The notes: generated by a model from the sequence alone, not told the origin. 47,296 nucleotides of DNA from Gemmatimonadota bacterium (GCA_028873815.1 JAPPNN010000078.1:1-47296), one strand, 5' to 3'. Positions 17,565 to 27,418 are shown, counted from the stretch's first letter. Made by a program: numbers and translations.

Positions 17565-19402
17565 CTCGATTCCCGCGTGTTGGCCCAGGCCGTATTGCGA
17601 CCGGCCATGAAGTACTCCCTCAGCGTCTGAATGGTATCGCGCGGCATACCGTGTTTGCCGCGCAGATAGAAGTCGGCCGCCTTGGCCACAAGGGGCGCCG
17701 CTACGGCCGAACCGCTGCCGCCCAATTCGACCATCGCCACCAGCACGATCTCCGGCGGATCGCCGAACGGCCCGGCGACGCCGGTGAACCAGGCATGTTC
17801 GGGACCGTCTCCGCCGTGTTCGACGGTGCCCGTCTTCCCCAACAGGTCGAAGTGCTCGAGCGACGACAGGTGCGCGGTACCCCCGGGCTGCATGACCCTG
17901 CGCATGCCCTCACGGATTTCCTCCAGATGCTCCGTCCGGATGTCGAGGCGCCATCCCTCCGCCGGTTCGGCCTCTCTGTACAGCGTGGGAGCGGGCGCCG
18001 AGCCATCCCGGGCGATCGCAAGCAGGAACTGGGCCATCTTGAGGGGCGTCTGGTCGTTGGGACCCTGTCCGATGGCGAGGCTCAACACTTCGCCTTCCTG
18101 CGCCCGGTAGCCGAAGCGCCGCTCCCAGAAGTCGACGCTCTCCGGGAAGATTCCTCCGGATTCCTGCGGCAGGTCGATCCCGCACTGGTTGCCGAATCCC
18201 ATGCGGTTGCCCACTCCGAGCATGCGGGCCAGTCCGATGCGAAGTCCGAGCTGATAGAAGTACACATTGCAAGAGTGCTGGATGGCGCCGGGCAGATCCA
18301 GCGATCCGTGTCCCTCGGAGTCCCAGCAGCCTGCCACACGGTTGCCGTATGCGTAGGCCCCGCGACACGGAACCGGCATGTGCTCGTCCGGAGTCACCAC
18401 GCCGAGGTCGAGCGCGATCGCAGCCGTGACGAGCTTCCAGGGCGATCCCGGCGGGTAGGTCCCTGTGACGGCCCGGTGATAGAGCGGACTCTGGCGGTTG
18501 GCGACCAGCCGACTCCATTCCTCGGCATCGACCACTCCCGCGAATACGTTGGGATCGTAGGCCGGCGCCGAATAGAGCGCCAGAACCCCACCGGTCTCGA
18601 CATCGAGGGCCACCACGGCACCGTTCAGCCCATCCGGAAACACCTGGTGAATCCACTCCATGAGCTCCAGGTCAAGATTGAGGTCGACGTCCTCGCCCGG
18701 GTCTGCGGCCACCCCCTGGACGCCGCCGAAACTTCCAACGATCCGTCCCGCGGCATCCACCTCCACGTACCGCGTTCCCGCATTGCCCCGAAGCAGGGAC
18801 TCATAGTGCGATTCCACTCCGGACCGGCCCACGATCCACCCGGGCTCCGCATCCTCGAACTCGGGCTGTCCCAACTCGACCTCGTTGATCTCGCCTACGT
18901 AACCGATCACATGCGCGCCGAGCTGCCCCGCGGGGTAGCGCCGCTTGGGCCTGGGTTCGATCAGGAGACGCGGAAACCCCGAGCGCCGTTCCTCCAGTGC
19001 CGCGACGGCATCGAATGGTGCGTCGCCCGTGACCAGCAGGGGCCGCGGACCCCCGGCCCGGACCTGTTGGGACAAGGCGTCGAGACGCCCGCCGGGAATG
19101 TCGAGGTGCTCCCGCAGCCGCCGCAGCGTGGCCAGCATCGAGTCCGGCTGGTCTGGAACAATGGAGACGGAATACCCGGGAATGTTGTCCGCGAGGACCC
19201 TCCCGTCCCGATCCCGGATGATCCCGCGCGGGGCCGGAACCGTCAGCGGCCGCAGCCGATTCCGTTCCGATTGCAGCAGCCAGTCCGTGGCTCGCAGCAC
19301 CTGGGCCCGGAACAGCACGGCGGCAAGGATGCCCAGGAGGACCACGACCGCCATGCGCGCACGGTTCGCGAGAACGGAATGCCGGTTGCGGCGACGGCTC
19401 AT
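17561..19402 (-). CDS. mrdA: Penicillin-binding protein 2, elongation transpeptidase
   Basis: A 613-residue monofunctional class B PBP that cross-links new peptidoglycan in the elongasome. One N-terminal membrane helix (residues about 16-32), then a dimerisation/pedestal region with YPAGQLGAHVIGYVGEI, then the transpeptidase domain with the nucleophile motif SPWK (S320, K323), SCN (377-379) and KTG (523-525). It lies between mreD, whose stop overlaps the start by 4 nt, and rodA. A longer frame to 19558 exists but lies within mreD and lacks sense. Confidence 0.96.
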   Translation of the reverse strand: MSRRRNRHSVLANRARMAVVVLLGILAAVLFRAQVLRATDWLLQSERNRLRPLTVPAPRGIIRDRDGRVLADNIPGYSVSIVPDQPDSMLATLRRLREHLDIPGGRLDALSQQVRAGGPRPLLVTGDAPFDAVAALEERRSGFPRLLIEPRPKRRYPAGQLGAHVIGYVGEINEVELGQPEFEDAEPGWIVGRSGVESHYESLLRGNAGTRYVEVDAAGRIVGSFGGVQGVAADPGEDVDLNLDLELMEWIHQVFPDGLNGAVVALDVETGGVLALYSAPAYDPNVFAGVVDAEEWSRLVANRQSPLYHRAVTGTYPPGSPWKLVTAAIALDLGVVTPDEHMPVPCRGAYAYGNRVAGCWDSEGHGSLDLPGAIQHSCNVYFYQLGLRIGLARMLGVGNRMGFGNQCGIDLPQESGGIFPESVDFWERRFGYRAQEGEVLSLAIGQGPNDQTPLKMAQFLLAIARDGSAPAPTLYREAEPAEGWRLDIRTEHLEEIREGMRRVMQPGGTAHLSSLEHFDLLGKTGTVEHGGDGPEHAWFTGVAGPFGDPPEIVLVAMVELGGSGSAVAAPLVAKAADFYLRGKHGMPRDTIQTLREYFMAGRNTAWANTRESR

Positions 19403-19866
19403 GACGATGTCCCGCCACGCAGAAACAGCAGCCTGAGCGCGATCCCGAATGACGCGGCGTACAGAGCCATGAGCACGGACTCCACGAGGAGGCGCTGGTC
19501 GAGGTCGGCGCGGACGGCCGAGTCGGTCACTGCCCACACGAGGGCGATGCGAACCCACGCGCCTAGAAGGAAGAAGGTGGCCAGAAAGCTCTTCGAATCC
19601 CCCACGAAGAGGTCGCGGGACTTCGCGCCCGCCATGCCCAGCACCGTCATGGCCAGGACATTCGACCCGAATGAGGTCATCGAATACGCATCCTCAAGCA
19701 ATCCCAGCAGCATGCCGAGCGCGGCGGCGGAGCGGACGTTCATCGACCGGCTGGCGAGAAGCAGCGCCACCACGAAGAGGTCCGGCGCTTCCCGGCCTAG
19801 GCCCAGGGCCACATGCAGCACGAGATGCATCAGGATCAGGACTACCGTCAGGACCGCGACCCGCAT
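19399..19866 (-). CDS. mreD: Rod shape-determining protein MreD
   Basis: A 155-residue, highly hydrophobic protein with about five membrane helices, typical of MreD, which supports the MreB-MreC-RodA elongation machinery. I use the ATG at 19866; a TTG at 19872 overlapping the mreC stop (TTGA) would add two residues and is equally possible. Assignment rests on length, topology (VLILMHLVLHVALG...APDLFVVALLLASRSM) and position between mreC and mrdA; MreD proteins are weakly conserved in sequence. Confidence 0.88.
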   Translation of the reverse strand: MRVAVLTVVLILMHLVLHVALGLGREAPDLFVVALLLASRSMNVRSAAALGMLLGLLEDAYSMTSFGSNVLAMTVLGMAGAKSRDLFVGDSKSFLATFFLLGAWVRIALVWAVTDSAVRADLDQRLLVESVLMALYAASFGIALRLLFLRGGTSS

Positions 19867-19868
19867 CG

Positions 19869-20738
19869 TCAAGGACGGCGATCCAGCGGCGCAGCAGCAG
19901 GTGTGTCCGCTCCGGCCGCGATCAGGTTCCTGTCCATCCCCAGGTCGACGACTGCATGCGTTGCCTCGCCGGGGTATACGGAGGGGATTACGTAATAGCT
20001 CTTGCTCCAGCCCGCCGAAGTCTCGGCAACCCCGGACACGTGGCCGATCCGAATGCCCCTGGGAAACGCCCCTCCCCTGCCCGACGTCACCAGCTCGGCC
20101 CCGTCCGGCAGGTCCGACAGAAAGGACGCACCCCTCAGCACCAGCCGATCCTGGGCCCGGAACGCTCCTCGAGCCACTTCCACGATTCCGTGCTCCTGGC
20201 CGTCAACCGTCATGGCCGACACCCGAAAATCCGGATGCGACCAGTCGTAGGCCAGGGCATAGCCGGGGAAGACCACCTGGACCTGGCCCAACAATCCGCC
20301 TTCCGTGACCACGGCGTTGAAGGGCTGGATGCCCAGGTCCTCGCCGGCATCGATGTGAAAGACGCTCTCCGATCCGGCCGTCCCGGCGCGGACGACCGTG
20401 ACCGCCACGAAGCGACTCGGCATGCGTTCTCGCAGCGACAGCACGCCGCGCAACTGCCGGTTCTCTTCCGCGAGCGTGCGCTGACGGGCAATCAATGCCA
20501 TCGAGGAGTCCATCTGGGCCCGTAGCACGTCGAAGTCGCGCGCGCGCGCCTCGGCCCGGGTGATCAACCCGTTGACCTCGATGAACGGGCTCAGGGCCAT
20601 CTGCCGAACCGAGTGCGCGAGCGACCGCTGCGCGGACTCGGGAAGGTTGAGCAGGATCAGCGAGGTAAGCACGAGGCCGATGATCACAGGGAAGTCGCGC
20701 TTGCTCCCTGCCCGGTTCCGCGTGGACTGACCAGCCAA
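19869..20738 (-). CDS. mreC: Rod shape-determining protein MreC
   Basis: A 289-residue bitopic protein: a basic N terminus, one membrane helix (about residues 17-33), a periplasmic helix/coiled coil (about 65-100, ending ENRQLRGVLSL) and a double beta-barrel domain (with DLGIQPFNAVVTEGGLLGQV and LVTSGRGGAFPRGIRIGHV). MreC links MreB to PBP2 and RodA and activates synthesis. The start is a TTG at 20738; no ATG is available nearby. It lies 55 nt downstream of mreB and overlaps mreD by a few bases. The C-terminal tail is Ala/Pro-rich. Confidence 0.94.
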   Translation of the reverse strand: MAGQSTRNRAGSKRDFPVIIGLVLTSLILLNLPESAQRSLAHSVRQMALSPFIEVNGLITRAEARARDFDVLRAQMDSSMALIARQRTLAEENRQLRGVLSLRERMPSRFVAVTVVRAGTAGSESVFHIDAGEDLGIQPFNAVVTEGGLLGQVQVVFPGYALAYDWSHPDFRVSAMTVDGQEHGIVEVARGAFRAQDRLVLRGASFLSDLPDGAELVTSGRGGAFPRGIRIGHVSGVAETSAGWSKSYYVIPSVYPGEATHAVVDLGMDRNLIAAGADTPAAAPLDRRP

Positions 20739-20793
20739 TTCTCGTTCTCGCCTCCGATTGGCGGACGCCCCGCTGCTCGTCCCGCTGGAGGTT

Positions 20794-21837
20794 CTAGGTT
20801 GTAAGCACGGAGCGGTACTTCGTGAATTCGTCGAGGATCCTGCCCGACCCCCGCACCACGCAGGTCATCGGCTCCTCGTCGACGTGAATGGGGAGGTTGG
20901 TCTCGAGAGCGATCAGCCGGTCGAGACCACGAATGAGAGCCCCGCCGCCCGTCATGACGATCCCGTAGTCGACGATGTCGGACGCCAGTTCCGGCGGAGT
21001 GATCTCCAGAGCGGACCGGACCGCTTCGACGATCGAGCGCAGTGGCTCCTGAATGCACTCCCGGATCTCCTGGGAATGGATGAGCACCATCTTCGGAATG
21101 CCGGACACCAGGTCCCTGCCCTTCACTTCCATCTCCCGTTCGCCGTCCGTCTCGATCGCCGACCCGATCTGCATCTTGATCGCCTCGGCGGTCGGTTCAC
21201 CGATCAGCAGGTTGTAGTTCTTCCGGAGGAAAGCGACGATCGACTGATCCAGTTCGTCACCCCCGATCCGAATCGACGTGTCGGCTACGATGCCCGAAAG
21301 CGCGATGACCGCGATCTCAGTCGTCCCGCCCCCGATATCGATCACCATGTTCCCCCGCGGGGTCTCGATCGGAAGTCCGACTCCGATGGCCGCCGCCATG
21401 GGCTCCGCCACCATGTACACCTCGTTCGCGCCGGCGGCCTGGGCCGAAGAGCGCACCGCCCTTCGTTCGAGTTCGGTGATTCCCGACGGCACACCCACCA
21501 CGACCCGGGGCTTGATGCGGAAGATCCGCTTCGACATGACCTGTTTCAGGAAATGCCGGAGCATGAGTTCGGTCACGTCCACATCCGCGATGACGCCGTC
21601 CTTCAGGGGACGGACGGCCTCGATCCCTTCGGGCGTGCGGCCGAGCATTCGCTTGGCCTCCAGGCCCACGCTCATGACCCGCTTCGTCCCGCGCTCCACC
21701 GCAACGACCGAGGGTTCGCTGAGCACCACCCCTTCGCCACGTACGCACACGAGCGTATTGGCCGTCCCCAGGTCCACGCCGATGTCGCTTGTCGGGACCA
21801 ACCGCTTCGAACTGAACCAACTGGAGATTGGGGGCAA
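20794..21837 (-). CDS. mreB: Rod shape-determining protein MreB, bacterial actin
   Basis: A 347-residue actin-like ATPase forming membrane-bound filaments that guide wall synthesis. The phosphate 1 loop is in DIGVDLGTANTLV, phosphate 2 in NMVIDIGGGTTEIAVIALSG, the adenosine region in VMTGGGALIRGLD, and the family segment GVPSGITELERRAV is present. The frame starts at TTG; no strong ribosome-binding site precedes it, so the exact start is unsure. A perfect 15-nt palindrome (21851-21865) lies 14 nt upstream. It leads the mreBCD-mrdA-rodA cluster. Confidence 0.96.
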   Translation of the reverse strand: MPPISSWFSSKRLVPTSDIGVDLGTANTLVCVRGEGVVLSEPSVVAVERGTKRVMSVGLEAKRMLGRTPEGIEAVRPLKDGVIADVDVTELMLRHFLKQVMSKRIFRIKPRVVVGVPSGITELERRAVRSSAQAAGANEVYMVAEPMAAAIGVGLPIETPRGNMVIDIGGGTTEIAVIALSGIVADTSIRIGGDELDQSIVAFLRKNYNLLIGEPTAEAIKMQIGSAIETDGEREMEVKGRDLVSGIPKMVLIHSQEIRECIQEPLRSIVEAVRSALEITPPELASDIVDYGIVMTGGGALIRGLDRLIALETNLPIHVDEEPMTCVVRGSGRILDEFTKYRSVLTT

Positions 21838-21850
21838 CGGTCAACGCAGG

Positions 21851-21865
21851 CCGGAGCGGCTCCGG
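21851..21865. repeat. Perfect inverted repeat in the mreB leader
   Basis: CCGGAGC-G-GCTCCGG is a 7+1+7 palindrome 14 nt upstream of the mreB start codon, in the position where a ribosome-binding site would be expected. In RNA it can fold into a hairpin; as DNA it could be an operator. Which, if either, is not decidable here. Confidence 0.5.
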
Positions 21866-21926
21866 TATTGGGGGGTTTGCCTCCGCAGAGTGTGGGAACT
21901 GACCTAAAGCTATCGAATTCTCGTGC

Positions 21927-23495
21927 TCATTTCACGCCCGTACTTCCGAATCCGCCTGTGCCGCGCTCGGTTTCGGTGACCCCCGGCGCCTCGTCGACGC
22001 GGGGGGAGAGACAGTGGCTGAACACAAGCTGGGCGACGCGGTCGCCGCGGTTGATCGTGACGGCCTCGGCACCCGTGTTCTGCATCAGGATCCGGAGTTC
22101 GCCGCGATAGTCGGAATCGATCGTGCCGGGACTGTTCGGGAGGGTGATCCCATGGCGTGCCGCCAACCCGGAGCGAGGCCGGACCTGACACTCGAGTCCC
22201 GCAGGCATCTCCATGATCAATCCCGTCGCTGCCGCGTAGATCCGGCCCGGCGCGAGCCGGAAGGCCTCGCAACTGCGGACGTCGAACCCGGCAGACTCGG
22301 CCGAAGCGCGGGCGGGCAGCGGGAGATCCGGGTTGGTTGCCAGGCGCTTGAACCGCACCGTGGGCTCTTCCCGCCGGTCCACCGACTCCCGAACGCGCAG
22401 CGGCTCCAACGTCATTTCGAACGCCTCGGCGACGCCCCGGTGAACGACCCTGCCCGCCGCGACGTTGATCCCGCGGGCAAGGTCCGGATCCTCGGCGCAC
22501 GCCTGCCGCCATCCGGACCGCGCCAGGTGCATCGCGTACGGCAGCGTTGCGTTGGTCAGCGCCAGCGTGGACGTGCGCGGCACCGCGCCGGGAATGTTCG
22601 ACACCCCGTAGTGGATCACCCCGTCGACCTCGTATACCGGATCCTCGTGGGTCGTCGGCCGAATGGTCTCGACGCATCCCCCCTGGTCCACCGCGACATC
22701 GACGATCACCGATCCGGGCCGCATCGTGGCGAGGTCGTCCCGCTTGACCAGGTTCGGAGCCCTTCCACCCGGGACGAGGACCGCCCCGATGACCAGGTCC
22801 GAGTCCCTGAGCTGTTTCCGCACGGCGTACCGGGTGCTGAACAGGAGGTTCACGTTGGCCGGCATGATGTCGGCGAGTTGCCGCAGCCGCGGCAGGGATA
22901 TGTCCATCATCGAGACCCGGGCGCCCAGGCCCGCCGCCATCTTCGCCGCGTTTGTTCCCACGACTCCCCCACCCAGCACCAGGACCTTGCCGGGGAGAAC
23001 ACCCGGGACGCCGCCCAGCAGAATCCCCGAGCCGCCCGAGGGACGGCCGAGGTACTTGGCGCCTTCCTGCACTGCCATGCGCCCCGCCACCTCGCTCATC
23101 GGCGTCAGCAGCGGCAGGTCGCCGTCCTCTGATCCCACGGTCTCGTAGGCGATCGCGATCGCGCCGCTGTCGATCACGGCCCGCGTCAGCTCCGCCGACG
23201 CGGCGAAGTGGAAGTAGGTGAAGACGATCTGTCCCTCGCGGATGCAGGGCCACTCGGAGGCGACCGGCTCCTTCACCTTCATGATCATCCCGGCGCGCTC
23301 CCAGACCTCCGCGGCCGTATCGACGATCTCGGCACCCACCCCGGCGTAGAAGTCGTCGGTGAATCCGCTGTGCCGGCCGGCTCCGGCCTGGACCAGGACA
23401 TCGTGCCCTGCCCTGGTCATGGCATCGGCGCCGGCCGGGGTCAGCGCGACCCTGTATTCGTTCTGCTTGATCTCGGATGGAACGCCAACAACCAT
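21927..23495 (-). CDS. Alanine dehydrogenase - dUTPase fusion protein
   Basis: A 522-residue, single-frame fusion. Residues 1 to about 365 are a complete alanine dehydrogenase (L-alanine + NAD+ to pyruvate, ammonia and NADH) with R15, K75 (KVKEP), H96 and D270, the positions known from the Mycobacterium tuberculosis enzyme, and a dinucleotide site [15 protein letters not shown]. After a charged linker (about 366-378) follows a complete trimeric dUTPase (dUTP to dUMP + PPi) with all five motifs: SAGFDVRS (401-408), RPRSGLA (439-445), [12 protein letters not shown] (457-468), [10 protein letters not shown] (483-492) and [10 protein letters not shown] (511-520). The junction lies near 22,390. 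It sits between the M16 peptidase gene and mreB. Sequencing frameshift joining two genes is possible but neither domain is damaged. Confidence 0.93.
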   Translation of the reverse strand: MVVGVPSEIKQNEYRVALTPAGADAMTRAGHDVLVQAGAGRHSGFTDDFYAGVGAEIVDTAAEVWERAGMIMKVKEPVASEWPCIREGQIVFTYFHFAASAELTRAVIDSGAIAIAYETVGSEDGDLPLLTPMSEVAGRMAVQEGAKYLGRPSGGSGILLGGVPGVLPGKVLVLGGGVVGTNAAKMAAGLGARVSMMDISLPRLRQLADIMPANVNLLFSTRYAVRKQLRDSDLVIGAVLVPGGRAPNLVKRDDLATMRPGSVIVDVAVDQGGCVETIRPTTHEDPVYEVDGVIHYGVSNIPGAVPRTSTLALTNATLPYAMHLARSGWRQACAEDPDLARGINVAAGRVVHRGVAEAFEMTLEPLRVRESVDRREEPTVRFKRLATNPDLPLPARASAESAGFDVRSCEAFRLAPGRIYAAATGLIMEMPAGLECQVRPRSGLAARHGITLPNSPGTIDSDYRGELRILMQNTGAEAVTINRGDRVAQLVFSHCLSPRVDEAPGVTETERGTGGFGSTGVK

Positions 23496-23568
23496 TTTCG
23501 GAATCCGTTCTGGTGTCGCGTCCCGGAGACTCGCGAATGGCCGCGATGTTTCCGGGGCACGATACGGG

Positions 23569-24816
23569 TCAATGCGGGCCGAGGCACAAGGCGTACTGGC
23601 GCTCGGGCTCGAAAACGTCTGCAGCCACTCTCACAATGTCGCAATTGGATACGGAATCGATCCGTCCGGTCAACTCCTCCAGGGTCACAAAGGGCTCACG
23701 GTACAGCGCGAAGCCCGCGAGGCGATGCAGCCGGGCGCCGGGAGACTCCTGCGAGAGCATGACCTGGCCCTTCACCTGCTCCTTGACCCTGTCCAGTTCG
23801 TCACGAGGGAGGCCTTCGGCGGCAATATGCCGATAGACGTTGCGAATCGCGTCCAGGGCCTCCGGGGCCTTGCCGGGACGGGTCCCCGCGTACACGCCGG
23901 AAACGCCGCCCCGGGTGTAGAACGACTGGTACGAAAACACCGCGTACGCCAACGCCAGCTCTTCCCGGACCCGCTGGAAGAGCCTGGAACTCATTCCCCC
24001 GCCCAGGGCCGCTGCCAGCAGGATCAGCGCGTGCCGGTCCCGGTGCGAGTGGCCCGGGGTCGTTCGTCCGAGCACGATGTGCATCTGCGAGGCATCCCGC
24101 GCCACTCGGTCGATGCCTTCCTCAGGCGCGGGAGGATCCGGGACGCCGGGCGCCTCGCTGCCGGGTTCGATCTGTCCGAACCACTCGTCGGCCAGCCCCA
24201 GGAATTCTTCGTGCTGCACGGCGCCGGCAGCTGCTACCACCAGGTTCGCCCCCACGTAGCGGTCCCGGTGCAGCCCGGCCAGGTCGTCGCGTGAGATGGC
24301 GGCTACCGAATCACGGGTTCCCAGAATCGACCGGCCGTAGGGATGGCCTCGCCACAGGCGCTCGCCGTGAAGCTCGAACACCAGGTCGTCGGGCGTGTCC
24401 TCCACCGCCGCGATCTCCTCTCCCACCACCATCTTCTCCTGCTCGAGATCCCCCTCGGCGAGCCGCGGGTCGCGTACCAGGTCCGAAATCACGTCCACTG
24501 CCCGGGACAGATAGCTAGCCAGCACCCGCGCTTCGTAGCCGGTGTGTTCCCGCGAAGTGTACGCGTTCAGTGAGCCGCCCACGCTCTCCAGCGAACGCGC
24601 GATCTGGCGGCGCGAGCGTGATCCGGTGCCCCGAAAGACCAGGTGCTCCAACAGGTGGCTGGCACCGGCCTGGCCGGGTCCATCCAGCGCCGCCCCCTGC
24701 CGTACCCACGCCCCCACGGCCACCGAGCGCACGCCCGGCATGCATTCGGTCAGGACGTGCACCCCGTTTCCCAGCCGGTCGCCATGAAAGCCCGCCGCGC
24801 CGGGATTGAGTCCCAT
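23569..24816 (-). CDS. M16 family zinc metallopeptidase
   Basis: A 415-residue pitrilysin-type peptidase. The inverted zinc motif HLLEH (residues 54-58) and the distal ligand Glu in VVGEEI (E134) are present, so this is the catalytic half of the family and not the inactive subunit. The two-lobed M16 layout is visible: N-terminal lobe with the motif, C-terminal lobe with ALGGGMSSRLFQRVREELALAYAV. It follows pnp by 31 nt, the same order as in many bacteria (pnp followed by a YmxG/PqqL-like peptidase). Substrate unknown; probably cytoplasmic because no signal peptide is seen. Confidence 0.92.
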   Translation of the reverse strand: MGLNPGAAGFHGDRLGNGVHVLTECMPGVRSVAVGAWVRQGAALDGPGQAGASHLLEHLVFRGTGSRSRRQIARSLESVGGSLNAYTSREHTGYEARVLASYLSRAVDVISDLVRDPRLAEGDLEQEKMVVGEEIAAVEDTPDDLVFELHGERLWRGHPYGRSILGTRDSVAAISRDDLAGLHRDRYVGANLVVAAAGAVQHEEFLGLADEWFGQIEPGSEAPGVPDPPAPEEGIDRVARDASQMHIVLGRTTPGHSHRDRHALILLAAALGGGMSSRLFQRVREELALAYAVFSYQSFYTRGGVSGVYAGTRPGKAPEALDAIRNVYRHIAAEGLPRDELDRVKEQVKGQVMLSQESPGARLHRLAGFALYREPFVTLEELTGRIDSVSNCDIVRVAADVFEPERQYALCLGPH

Positions 24817-24847
24817 CCCGCTTCCGCGCCCGGTCCGGGGTCGCCAG

Positions 24848-26977
24848 CTAGCTGCGGGCCCCGGCCTCTTCCGCGACCGGAGTTCTCTCCTCGGCGGCCG
24901 CAGCCTTCTTGGAGAGGCGCATGCGTCCCTTTTCGTCGATGGACAGAAGCTTGACGCGTATGACGTCTCCGCGGTTCACGACGTCCTCCGTCTTTCCGAC
25001 CCGGTAGTCGGCCAGTTCCGAAATGTGGCACAGTCCCTCGACGCCGGGCATGATTTCAATGAATGCGCCAAACGTCGTCGTGTTCTTGACTGGTCCTTCG
25101 TAGATCCTGCCCACCTCCGGCTCCTGCACGATGGCCTCGATCATCTCACGGGCCCTGGCGCCGGCCTCCGAGGACACGGCGGCAATCTTGACGACGCCGT
25201 CGTCGTCCACCTCGATCGTGGCACCCGACTCGTCCTGTATCGCACGAATGGTCTTGCCCTTGGGGCCAATGATGTCACCTATTTTCTCAGGGTTGATCCT
25301 GATCGACTCGATCCTCGGGGCATAGTCCGAGAGGTCCTTGCGAGGTGCCGCGATCGCCGCGTCCATGCAGTCGAGTATGTGCATGCGGGCCCGGCGAGCC
25401 CGCTCCAGCGCCTCACCCAACAGTTCGAAGGTCAACCCCTCGATCTTGATGTCCATCTGTATGGACGTGACCCCCTTGCGTGTGCCGGCGACCTTGAAGT
25501 CCATGTCTCCCAGCGCATCCTCGAGGCCCAGAATGTCCGTCAGGACGGCTACACGGTCACCCTCCGAGACCAGGCCCATCGCCACGCCCGCGCAAGCGGC
25601 CTGCAGCGGAACGCCCGCGTCCATCAGCGAAAGCGACGCGGAGCACACCGACGCCATCGACGACGATCCGTTGGACTCCAGAATGTCGGAGACGATGCGG
25701 ATCGTGTACGGAAAGTCGTCGTAGTCGGGAAGCAGGGGCTGAATGGCGCGCTCGGCCAGAGCGCCGTGCCCCTTCTCGCGCCGCGACGTCGACCGGATGG
25801 GGCGCGCCTCCCCCACCGAGAAGGGCGGGAAGTTGTAGTGCAGCATGAACGACTTGGTGATCTGCTCGCTGCTGTCGATCGAGTCGATGCGCTGCTCGTC
25901 CCTCGACGTCCCCAGGGTCACGACACCGAGAGACTGGGTCTCCCCACGCGTGAAAAGGGCGGAGCCGTGCGTTCTGGGCAGGAGGCCGACTTCACAGTCG
26001 ATCTGGCGCACATCGTCCGCGCCCCGGCCGTCGGCCCGCAGACCCTCGTCGAGGATGCGCGCGCGCACGCTCTTCTTCTCCAGCGACCGAACGACATCCC
26101 GTACGTCACCGTCCGGTGACGGGCCCTCCGAGTTCTCCTCGGCCAGTCGATCCGAGATGTCCTTCGCGACCGCCGTCAGCGCCGCCAACCGCTCCGTCTT
26201 GCCGGTGATTTTTACTGCGTCGGCAACACCTGCCGCGGCCTCCTCTTCGACACGGCTGCGAAGCTCCGGGTCCACCTCCTTGGGCTCCCATTCCATCGCG
26301 GGCACGCGACGGGGCGCGATGAGCACCTCCTGGATCTCGATCAACTCCCTGATCGCCTCGTGCGCCACATTCAGACCCTTGAGGATTTCGGTCTCGGGGA
26401 CCTGAATGGCTCCTCCCTCCACCATGACGATCGCGCTTGCCGAGCCCGCCACGACGATGTCGACATCGGCATACTCGAGTTGCAGGAAAGTGGGATTCAC
26501 CACCCAGTTGCCCTGGATCCTCCCGATCCGCACCGACGCAACCGGCGTGCGGAAGGGGATGACCGACGTGTTGAGCGCGACCGAGGCGCCGATCAGCGTA
26601 AGCACGTCGGCGTCGTTTTCCTGGTCGGCGCTCAGGACCTGGGCATGGATCTGGGTCTCGTGAAAGAACCCGTTCGGAAAGAGCGGGCGCAGGGTCCGAT
26701 CCGTCAGCCTGGAGGACAGGACCTCCTTTTCCTGAGGCGCGCCCTCGCGCTTGAAGAAGCCGCCGGGGATCTTTCCGGCCGCGTATGCCTTCTCGCGGTA
26801 TTCCACCGTGAGCGGGAAAAAGGGGAGATGGGTGGGCCTGTCCTGCACGGTGGCCGTGACCAGTACTACCGTTTCGCCGAACTGGACAAGGCAGGCCCCG
26901 TGCGCGAGCCGGGCCATGCGGCCCACCTCGAGGACCAGCCGCCGACCGGCGAACTGTCGTTCGATTCTGTCTGTCAT
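24848..26977 (-). CDS. pnp: Polyribonucleotide nucleotidyltransferase (PNPase)
   Basis: A 709-residue phosphorolytic 3'-5' exoribonuclease. Two RNase PH domains (the first with SSRLTDRTLRPLF; the second with GSALFTRGETQSL and RREKGHGALAERAI) flank a helical domain. A KH domain (about 556-622, GXXG loop as IGPKGKTI) and an S1 domain (about 623-692) follow; the tail is Ala/Glu-rich. The ATG has GGAAGAG a few bases upstream. It lies downstream of rpsO, the classical rpsO-pnp pairing. Confidence 0.97.
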   Translation of the reverse strand: MTDRIERQFAGRRLVLEVGRMARLAHGACLVQFGETVVLVTATVQDRPTHLPFFPLTVEYREKAYAAGKIPGGFFKREGAPQEKEVLSSRLTDRTLRPLFPNGFFHETQIHAQVLSADQENDADVLTLIGASVALNTSVIPFRTPVASVRIGRIQGNWVVNPTFLQLEYADVDIVVAGSASAIVMVEGGAIQVPETEILKGLNVAHEAIRELIEIQEVLIAPRRVPAMEWEPKEVDPELRSRVEEEAAAGVADAVKITGKTERLAALTAVAKDISDRLAEENSEGPSPDGDVRDVVRSLEKKSVRARILDEGLRADGRGADDVRQIDCEVGLLPRTHGSALFTRGETQSLGVVTLGTSRDEQRIDSIDSSEQITKSFMLHYNFPPFSVGEARPIRSTSRREKGHGALAERAIQPLLPDYDDFPYTIRIVSDILESNGSSSMASVCSASLSLMDAGVPLQAACAGVAMGLVSEGDRVAVLTDILGLEDALGDMDFKVAGTRKGVTSIQMDIKIEGLTFELLGEALERARRARMHILDCMDAAIAAPRKDLSDYAPRIESIRINPEKIGDIIGPKGKTIRAIQDESGATIEVDDDGVVKIAAVSSEAGARAREMIEAIVQEPEVGRIYEGPVKNTTTFGAFIEIMPGVEGLCHISELADYRVGKTEDVVNRGDVIRVKLLSIDEKGRMRLSKKAAAAEERTPVAEEAGARS

Positions 26978-27103
26978 TTTCTCTTCCGGGATTGCCGCAG
27001 AGAGTCTGCGGCGAAGGTGGGCCGCGGCACTACCGGCGCGCTGCTGTCCGCTGCGGCGCCACATCGCGCCGACGGCGGCAGGACGCCTCCATGCCCGCGC
27101 CGG

Positions 27104-27364
27104 TCAATGGCGCAGCCCGAGGTCTTTGATCAATTCGCGGTATCCGTCGAGATCGGTCCGCTTGAGGTACTCGAGGAGCCGGCGGCGGCGTCCCACCATC
27201 TTCAGGAGGCCGCGGCGGCTGTGATGGTCGTGCTTGTGGGCGTCGAAATGGCTGCGCAGGTGATTGATCCTGGCAGTGAGAAGGGCGACCTGGACCTGGG
27301 TACTGCCGGCCCCGTTATCGTGGGGCTGGTATTTGCCTACGATCTCTTGTTTGTCGATACCCAT
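27104..27364 (-). CDS. rpsO: 30S ribosomal protein S15
   Basis: An 86-residue four-helix primary 16S rRNA-binding protein. The family signature is clear: [20 protein letters not shown] followed by [25 protein letters not shown]. The start at the ATG 27364 gives the standard MGIDKQEIV beginning; an upstream in-frame start at 27445 would lie in the leader. A candidate promoter precedes it (27419-27447). Confidence 0.97.
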   Translation of the reverse strand: MGIDKQEIVGKYQPHDNGAGSTQVQVALLTARINHLRSHFDAHKHDHHSRRGLLKMVGRRRRLLEYLKRTDLDGYRELIKDLGLRH

Positions 27365-27418
27365 GTTGTTCCCGTGTCTTCGCTTCCCGTCTCGTCGCAA
27401 TTTCTCGGACAGCCTTTT

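Noticed and set aside
17651..20308. Plus-strand open frame of 885 codons opposite mrdA-mreD-mreC
   Set aside because: Antisense shadow with His/Arg/Gly-rich composition.
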